Shown piece after piece: positions 13,081 to 16,786 of a stretch of DNA of 16,786 nt. The DNA is from an uncultured Nostocoides sp. Its GTDB lineage: Bacteria > Actinomycetota > Actinomycetes > Actinomycetales > Dermatophilaceae. The stretch spans positions 1 through 16,786 of the forward strand of contig CAKZIH010000200.1 of the NCBI GenBank assembly GCA_936931335.1. The letters run 5' to 3'. The position numbers were made by a program, and so were the translations under genes. Positions within the stretch are counted from its first letter, which is position 1, and every line of letters starts with the position of its first letter. A model generated the notes under the pieces. The model did not search any database and was not told the DNA's origin. It was given only the letters and a program-made list of their open reading frames with translations.

Positions 13081-14973
13081 GTGGCCGGCCTGATCCGGGC
13101 CGAAGACATCGCGGCCGTCAAGGAACGCACCTCCATCGTCGAGGTGGTCCGTGACCACGTGAGCCTGCGCTCGGCGGGCATCGGGGCGCTCAAGGGGCTG
13201 TGTCCTTTCCACGACGAGAAGACCGCTTCCTTCACGGTGCGCGAGAGCACCGGGACCTTCCACTGCTTCGGCTGCGGCGAGGGCGGCGATGTGGTCGCCT
13301 TCGTCCAGAAGATCGACCATCTCAGCTTCGTCGAGGCCGTCGAACGGTTGGCCCAGCGGGCCGGGATGGAACTGGTCCGCGAGGACGGGCCCGCGGATCC
13401 GGCGATGTCTCTGGGCCGGCGTTCGCGGCTGGTCGAGGCGCACCGCATCGTCCAGGAGTTCTACGCCGACAAGTTGGTCAGCAGCCCCGAGGCGCGAGCC
13501 GCCCGAGACTTCTTGCGGCAGCGCGATTTTGGGCGCGCCGATGCCGAGCAGTTCGGGGTGGGTTTCAGTCCGCGCGGGCAGGACGAGGTGGCCCGGCTGC
13601 TGCGGGGGCGCGGCTTCTCCGAGGAGGAGATGACGCTCGCCGGGCTCGTCGGCCGGGGCTCGCGGGGGACCTATGACCGCTTCCGCGGCCGGCTCATGTG
13701 GCCGATCCGGGACACCTCGGGTGACACCATCGGCTTCGGCGCGCGCCGGCTCTTCGACGACGACTTCCAGCAGGCGAAATATCTCAACACCACCGAGACC
13801 ACGATCTATAAGAAGTCGCAGGTGCTCTACGGGATCGACTTGGCCAAGAAGGCGATTGCGTCCGGCCGGCAGGCGGTGATCGTCGAGGGCTACACCGATG
13901 TGATGGCGGCGCAGCTGTCCGGGGTGCCCACCGCGGTCGCCACCTGTGGCACGTCATTCGGGGTCGATCACATCAAATTGCTGCGCCGGCTGATGCGCGA
14001 CGAGCCGGGGTTGGATCCGGCCCGCATCGTCTTCACCTTCGACGGCGACGCGGCGGGCCAGAAGGCGGCGATGCGTGCCTTCGCCGAGGATCAGCGCTGG
14101 ACCGCGCAATCCTTCGTCGCGGTGGCCGGGGAGGGCATGGACCCCTGTGACCTGCGGCTGCGCAAGGGCGCGGATGCGGTGCGGCATCTGGTGGAGGATG
14201 CGGTGCCGATGTTCGAGTTCGCCATCCGAAATCTGATGAGCCACTACGACCTGGACACCGCCGAGGGCCGCGTCGGGGCGATGAAAGCCGTTGCGCCGGT
14301 AATCAATTCGGTCAAGGACCCGACGCTGCGCCCCGAGTATGTGCGCACGGTGGCTGGCTGGATCGGCGTCGATATGCAGCAGTTGAGCGACCAGGCCCGC
14401 AGGGTCGGCACTCTGGCTCCACCCACCGATCGCCCGTCGCCGCGGGGTCCGGAGGTGGCCGAGGCCGATGCCGCACCGGTGGTGCCCACCCCCGATCTGC
14501 GTGACCCGGTGGTCAATGCCGAGTCTCAACTGCTGCGGGTGTTCATCCAGTACCCCAATGTGATCACGGAAGCGATGCTCACCGAGATTTCTGCGGAGGC
14601 CTTCGCCGCCCCGGCCCATCGCGCGATCTATGTGGCGATCCGGGGTGTGGTCGTCACCGAGGGGATGACGCTCGCCCAGTGGGTCGACGCGATTACCACC
14701 AATGCGCCGCTCGCCGTGCAGCCGCTGGTCTCTGCCATGGCGGTCGCGGACCTACCGGTGCATCAGGCCGATCACGGGCCCGACGCCCGCTACGTCGACT
14801 CTCTGGTCGCCCGCGTCCAGGAGGTGGCGATCAACCGGGAGATCGACGACGCCCGCTCCCTGCTGCAGCGGCTTTACACCGGGGAGGGCGACGCGGAGCA
14901 GGGCCGGTCCGTGCAGATACGGTTGCAGGACCTGCAGCGCCGCCTCGCGGCCCTGAAAGAAGGAATCACCTGA
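13081..14973 (+). CDS. dnaG: DNA primase
   Basis: DnaG synthesises the RNA primers for lagging-strand replication. The 630-residue protein has the N-terminal zinc ribbon C41-x2-H44 (CPFHDEKTASF) and C62-x2-C65 (CFGCGEGGDVVAF). The RNA polymerase domain includes the basic YDRFRGRLMWPI motif and QAKYLNTTET. The TOPRIM centre has E269 in VEGYTDVMA and D321/D323 in FDGDAAGQKAA. The C-terminal helicase-interaction region (about 500-630) is preceded by a Pro/Ala-rich linker (444-470). GTG 13081 is chosen because homology begins directly with GLIRAEDI and a promoter hexamer precedes it. The stop overlaps the next start as TGATG. This is the longest stretch of the window without the GGCATAC word. Confidence 0.97.
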   Translation: MAGLIRAEDIAAVKERTSIVEVVRDHVSLRSAGIGALKGLCPFHDEKTASFTVRESTGTFHCFGCGEGGDVVAFVQKIDHLSFVEAVERLAQRAGMELVREDGPADPAMSLGRRSRLVEAHRIVQEFYADKLVSSPEARAARDFLRQRDFGRADAEQFGVGFSPRGQDEVARLLRGRGFSEEEMTLAGLVGRGSRGTYDRFRGRLMWPIRDTSGDTIGFGARRLFDDDFQQAKYLNTTETTIYKKSQVLYGIDLAKKAIASGRQAVIVEGYTDVMAAQLSGVPTAVATCGTSFGVDHIKLLRRLMRDEPGLDPARIVFTFDGDAAGQKAAMRAFAEDQRWTAQSFVAVAGEGMDPCDLRLRKGADAVRHLVEDAVPMFEFAIRNLMSHYDLDTAEGRVGAMKAVAPVINSVKDPTLRPEYVRTVAGWIGVDMQQLSDQARRVGTLAPPTDRPSPRGPEVAEADAAPVVPTPDLRDPVVNAESQLLRVFIQYPNVITEAMLTEISAEAFAAPAHRAIYVAIRGVVVTEGMTLAQWVDAITTNAPLAVQPLVSAMAVADLPVHQADHGPDARYVDSLVARVQEVAINREIDDARSLLQRLYTGEGDAEQGRSVQIRLQDLQRRLAALKEGIT

Positions 14974-15488
14974 TGCCCCTGCTGCGTCGTGACCGCACCG
15001 AATCATTGCCCGCCGATGTGCGATTGCGGGCCGGGCTGGGCCGTCGGGATCGCGTGCTCGCCGCCGCTCGCGATGACGCCGGGACCTGGGTGATCGTCGG
15101 CACCGGACGCCTGTATGCCGTTCCCACCGTCGGCGAAGTCCTTTCTCGCCCTTTGCATCTCGTCGATGCCGGCAACTGGGACCAGGACAACTTCACGCTG
15201 ACCGTGACCTGGGTCGACGGGGCGCGGCCCAATCAGTGGGTATTCACCGAATCGATGCAGGTCCTTGCCGCCTTCCGCGAACGGGTGCAGGCATCCGTGG
15301 TCATCGCCGAGGCCGTCCCCGTCGGCGGCCGTCGCACCGCCCGGGTGGTCATCCGCAAGGACTTGGAGGACGGCAGCGTCCACGATCAGACCCTGCTCGG
15401 GCCGGGGGTGCGGCTGAGCGATCCGGGCGTCGACGAGGCGATCAGCGCCGCCCGGGCGCGCCTGCGCGAGCAGGTCGGCCTCGACTGA
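14973..15488 (+). CDS. Conserved hypothetical protein downstream of dnaG
   Basis: The 171-residue protein starts at ATG 14973, sharing one base with the dnaG stop, with AGAAGGAA just upstream, so it is translationally coupled to the primase. No signal peptide or membrane segment is visible. It alternates predicted strands (TWVIVGTGRLYAVP, FTLTVTWVDG, RTARVVIRKDLEDG) with helices (ESMQVLAAFRERVQASVVIAE and a C-terminal VDEAISAARARLREQ). Small proteins of this kind commonly follow dnaG in actinobacteria, and I know of no assigned function. A role with primase or replication is only suggested by position. Confidence 0.8.
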   Translation: MPLLRRDRTESLPADVRLRAGLGRRDRVLAAARDDAGTWVIVGTGRLYAVPTVGEVLSRPLHLVDAGNWDQDNFTLTVTWVDGARPNQWVFTESMQVLAAFRERVQASVVIAEAVPVGGRRTARVVIRKDLEDGSVHDQTLLGPGVRLSDPGVDEAISAARARLREQVGLD

Positions 15489-15500
15489 GGCCAGGACTAG

Positions 15501-15516
15501 TGCGGGTACGCCCGCA
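15501..15516 (+). terminator. Hairpin with UACG tetraloop after the dnaG operon
   Basis: TGCGGG and CCCGCA form a perfect six-base stem closed by TACG, a member of the stable UNCG tetraloop class. It begins 12 bases after the stop of the hypothetical gene and is followed by GCCGTTTCGG with a short T run. It is probably the terminator of the dus-dgt-dnaG unit. Confidence 0.6.
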
Positions 15517-15558
15517 GCCGTTTCGGTTCCGTTGATGACTGTGCTTCACCCGGCCATT

Positions 15559-15582
15559 CCGCTGCGGGTTGATTCGCAGCGG
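15559..15582 (+). terminator. Second hairpin in the dnaG/LLM intergenic region
   Basis: CCGCTGCG (15559-15566) and CGCAGCGG (15575-15582) form a perfect eight-base stem with an eight-base loop (GGTTGATT), followed by CCTTCTTG. It could be a second terminator or a binding site upstream of the LLM remnant. The region 15489-15644 holds these two hairpins and the promoter-like site at 15625, and I see no tRNA in it. Confidence 0.5.
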
Positions 15583-15624
15583 CCTTCTTGACCCGTATGC
15601 CGGACCACCCCCACCCCGGCGACC

Positions 15625-15641
15625 TAGGCTGCTAGCAGGAG
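15625..15641 (+). promoter_or_regulatory. Promoter -10 and Shine-Dalgarno left without a start codon
   Basis: TAGGCT (15625-15630) resembles the -10 hexamers of other genes here, and AGGAG (15637-15641) is a good Shine-Dalgarno sequence. No ATG, GTG or TTG in the LLM frame follows at a usable distance; the frame instead meets TAG at 15642-15644 and then enters homologous LLM sequence. These may be the original expression signals of the truncated gene. Confidence 0.35.
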
Positions 15642-15644
15642 TAG

Positions 15645-16469
15645 CCCGCCGGCGTCGCCCACGCGACCAGCCGCATGGAGCTGATGACCTATGTCACCTG
15701 CCCGACCATCCGCTACCACCCGGCGATCATCGCCCAGAAGGCGGCGACCATGCAGTTGCTCGCCGAGGGCCGCGTCATCCTCGGCCTGGGCAGCGGTGAA
15801 GAGCTAAACGAGCACGTCGTCGGCGCCGCCTGGCCCTCCGTTGCCGACCGGCAGGCGATGCTCGTCGAGGCGATCCACATCATCCGTGAACTGCACACCG
15901 GCAAGCTCGTCGATTTCACGGGCGACTACTTCGACGTGCGCTCGGCGCGGGTCTGGGACCTGCCCGAGCATCCGGTGGCGATCGCCGTCGCGGTAGGCGG
16001 GGAGCGGGGCATCAAGCAGTTTGGCCCTTTGACCGACCATTGCATCGCAGTGGAGCCCGAGGCCGAACTCATCGCCACCTGGAACGGCGTCGCCACCGCG
16101 CCGCAGATTGGGGACAAGGCCCGCGCCATCGGGCAGATCCCCATCTGCTGGGATCACGACGAGAAGACCGCGATCGCGCGGGCCCACGACCAGTTCCGCT
16201 GGTTCGCCCGCGGCTGGGCGGTCAATGCGGACCTGCCGACCACGGCCGGGTTTGCCGGGCCCAGCCAGTTCGTGCGCCCCGAGGACGTCGCCAAGCAGAT
16301 CCCCTGCGGCCCCGATCTGGACGCCATCGTCGAGGCGGTGGGGGAGTACCTCGAAGCCGGATTCACCGATGTCGCGCTGGTGCAGATCGGTGGCGAACAC
16401 CAGGACGTCTTCTTCGACGAATGTGCACAGCCCCTGCTGAAGAAGCTGCGCGCCCGCGCCACGAAGTGA
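15645..16469 (+). pseudogene. LLM-class flavin/F420-dependent oxidoreductase, N-terminally truncated
   Basis: Intact relatives are TIM-barrel enzymes of roughly 320 residues using F420 or FMN. Recognisable homology begins directly after an in-frame TAG, at AGVAHATSRMELMTYVTCPT, which normally lies 60-70 residues into the protein. It then continues cleanly through RYHPAIIAQKAATMQLL, GLGSGEELNEHVVG, CGPDLDAIVEAVGEYLEAGF and the C-terminus. The first strands of the barrel, which help bind the cofactor, are absent from all upstream frames. ATG 15675 could start a 264-residue product, but no Shine-Dalgarno precedes it and it lies inside conserved sequence. The remainder of the frame has no stop or frameshift, so the loss may be recent or an assembly fault. 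Confidence 0.75.
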
Positions 16470-16504
16470 GCCCAGGGAAGTGAGCAGAAGGAAGTGAGCA
16501 CAGG
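16463..16504 (+). repeat. Three 14-bp tandem units after the LLM gene
   Basis: GAAGTGAGC occurs three times at exact 14-base spacing (16463, 16477, 16491), followed by CCAGG, AGAAG and ACAGG. The first unit contains the last codons and TGA of the LLM gene, so the array appears to have grown from the gene's 3' end. Confidence 0.8.
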
Positions 16505-16518
16505 GCCGGCCGGCCGCT

Positions 16519-16555
16519 ACTGACCTCGGGGTTTGCGGCGCCCGGGGCGGTCAGT
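16519..16555. terminator. Bidirectional hairpin between LLM remnant and ABC permease
   Basis: ACTGACC (16519-16525) pairs with GGTCAGT (16549-16555), with further GGGG/CCC pairing possible inside the loop. The right arm contains the stop codon of the minus-strand permease, so the structure can end transcription of both convergent genes. Confidence 0.5.
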
Positions 16556-16786
16556 GACCGGCCGGGCCCTCGGTGGTGGCCGGCGCGTCGGCTGCGGCCG
16601 CGGCACCCGGGACCGTCGGCGCCTTGCCGATGGCGCCACCGGCCGTATGTCCGCGCCGGTTGATGCGACGCTCCAGTCGCCCGGCGGCGGTGGTGAGCAG
16701 GAAGTTGATCGCGATGAAGATGAGCGCGGCGACCACGAAGGCCGGCAGCGGATTCGCGCGCGCGGAACCCAGGTTCTGAGATCGGA
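16551..16786 (-). CDS. Polar amino acid ABC transporter permease, C-terminal fragment
   Basis: The minus-strand frame is open to the window edge and ends at 16551; 77 residues are visible and the gene continues beyond the window. RSQNL and NPLPAFVVAALIFIAINFLLTTAAGRLERRINRRG match the last membrane helix and basic tail of glutamate/polar amino acid permeases (GluC/GluD type). A 35-residue Ala/Pro/Thr-rich cytoplasmic extension follows. A GTG at 16736 lies within the helix and is not the start. Which amino acid is carried cannot be decided. Confidence 0.75.
   Translation of the reverse strand, partial: RSQNLGSARANPLPAFVVAALIFIAINFLLTTAAGRLERRINRRGHTAGGAIGKAPTVPGAAAAADAPATTEGPAGH

Larger units (their letters stand above)
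475..15601. repeat. Dispersed over-represented heptamer GTATGCC/GGCATAC (22 copies)
   Basis: GTATGCC begins at 475, 2211, 3458, 4241, 5039, 6280, 7319, 7483, 12727, 12808, 15113 and 15595. GGCATAC begins at 2429, 4384, 4683, 5603, 8661, 9318, 11454, 12562, 12601 and 12871. At about 69% GC roughly two would be expected on both strands. Sixteen copies encode Tyr-Ala or Ala-Tyr, five lie in other codon phases (His-Thr, Val-Cys, Gly-Met-Pro), and one is intergenic. Counts were made by eye. Confidence 0.7.

Noticed and set aside
15489..15660. Possible tRNA gene after the dnaG operon, where actinobacteria often have one
   Set aside because: No T-loop consensus, anticodon stem or CCA-like acceptor pairing could be found; the hairpins do not fold as a cloverleaf.
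15569..15799. Open frame upstream of the LLM remnant as its missing N-terminus
   Set aside because: It is in another frame and shows none of the first-strand LLM motifs, being Arg/Pro-rich.
16776..16786. AGATCGGA at the window end resembles the start of a sequencing adapter
   Set aside because: The permease reading frame continues sensibly through it (RSQNL), and an eight-base match can be chance.
1..16786. Mobile elements, CRISPR arrays, toxin-antitoxin or phage-defence systems
   Set aside because: No transposase, integrase, repeat-spacer pattern, or paired small genes of these kinds were found in any frame read.

Overview
The window is GC-rich (about 70% by eye), dense in genes, and actinobacterial in character. 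The evidence is gene order (recO-uppS, dgt-dnaG), GTG starts, start codons lying 5-9 nt behind -10-like hexamers, and an F420-type LLM oxidoreductase. I would place it in Actinomycetota, probably Micrococcales, but cannot name a genus. No rRNA, tRNA, CRISPR array, prophage or insertion sequence was seen. Most of it is ordinary chromosomal backbone, so the interest lies in regulation and in a few damaged or odd elements.

Layout. (1) 2-253: 3' end of a GH15 glucoamylase/trehalase-type gene, converging on an AlkB-like DNA-repair dioxygenase (258-926, minus). (2) 1033-3644: a NAD salvage operon, pncB-pncA-nrtR, with a near-perfect 21-bp inverted repeat (992-1012) in the alkB/pncB divergent gap that is a good candidate operator for the NrtR-type regulator. 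(3) 3719-5250: recO-uppS (recombination mediator and cis-prenyltransferase), overlapping by 4 nt. (4) 5292-7363, minus: a two-gene agmatine-to-putrescine cassette, N-carbamoylputrescine amidase followed by agmatine deiminase. (5) 7421-8254: an alpha/beta hydrolase. (6) 8275-10484, minus: a membrane-anchored CBM9-like protein with a serine-rich stalk, a mercaptopyruvate-type sulfurtransferase and a small three-segment membrane protein. (7) 10570-15488: dus-dgt-dnaG and a conserved hypothetical gene. (8) 15489-15644: a short intergenic region with two hairpins and what looks like a promoter plus Shine-Dalgarno. It is followed by an LLM flavin/F420 oxidoreductase that has lost its first 60-70 codons. 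(9) A 14-bp tandem repeat, and finally the 3' end of a polar amino acid ABC permease (minus) at the window edge.

How it works together: pncA converts nicotinamide to nicotinate, pncB makes nicotinate mononucleotide, and the Nudix-type NrtR would sense a NAD-derived metabolite and switch the operon through the palindrome. The aguB/aguA pair makes putrescine. dus, dgt, dnaG and recO serve tRNA modification, nucleotide-pool control, replication priming and repair.

Two window-wide signals stand out. The heptamer GTATGCC/GGCATAC occurs 22 times where roughly 2 would be expected. -10-like hexamers sit 5-9 nt before six gene starts, suggesting leaderless or nearly leaderless mRNAs.
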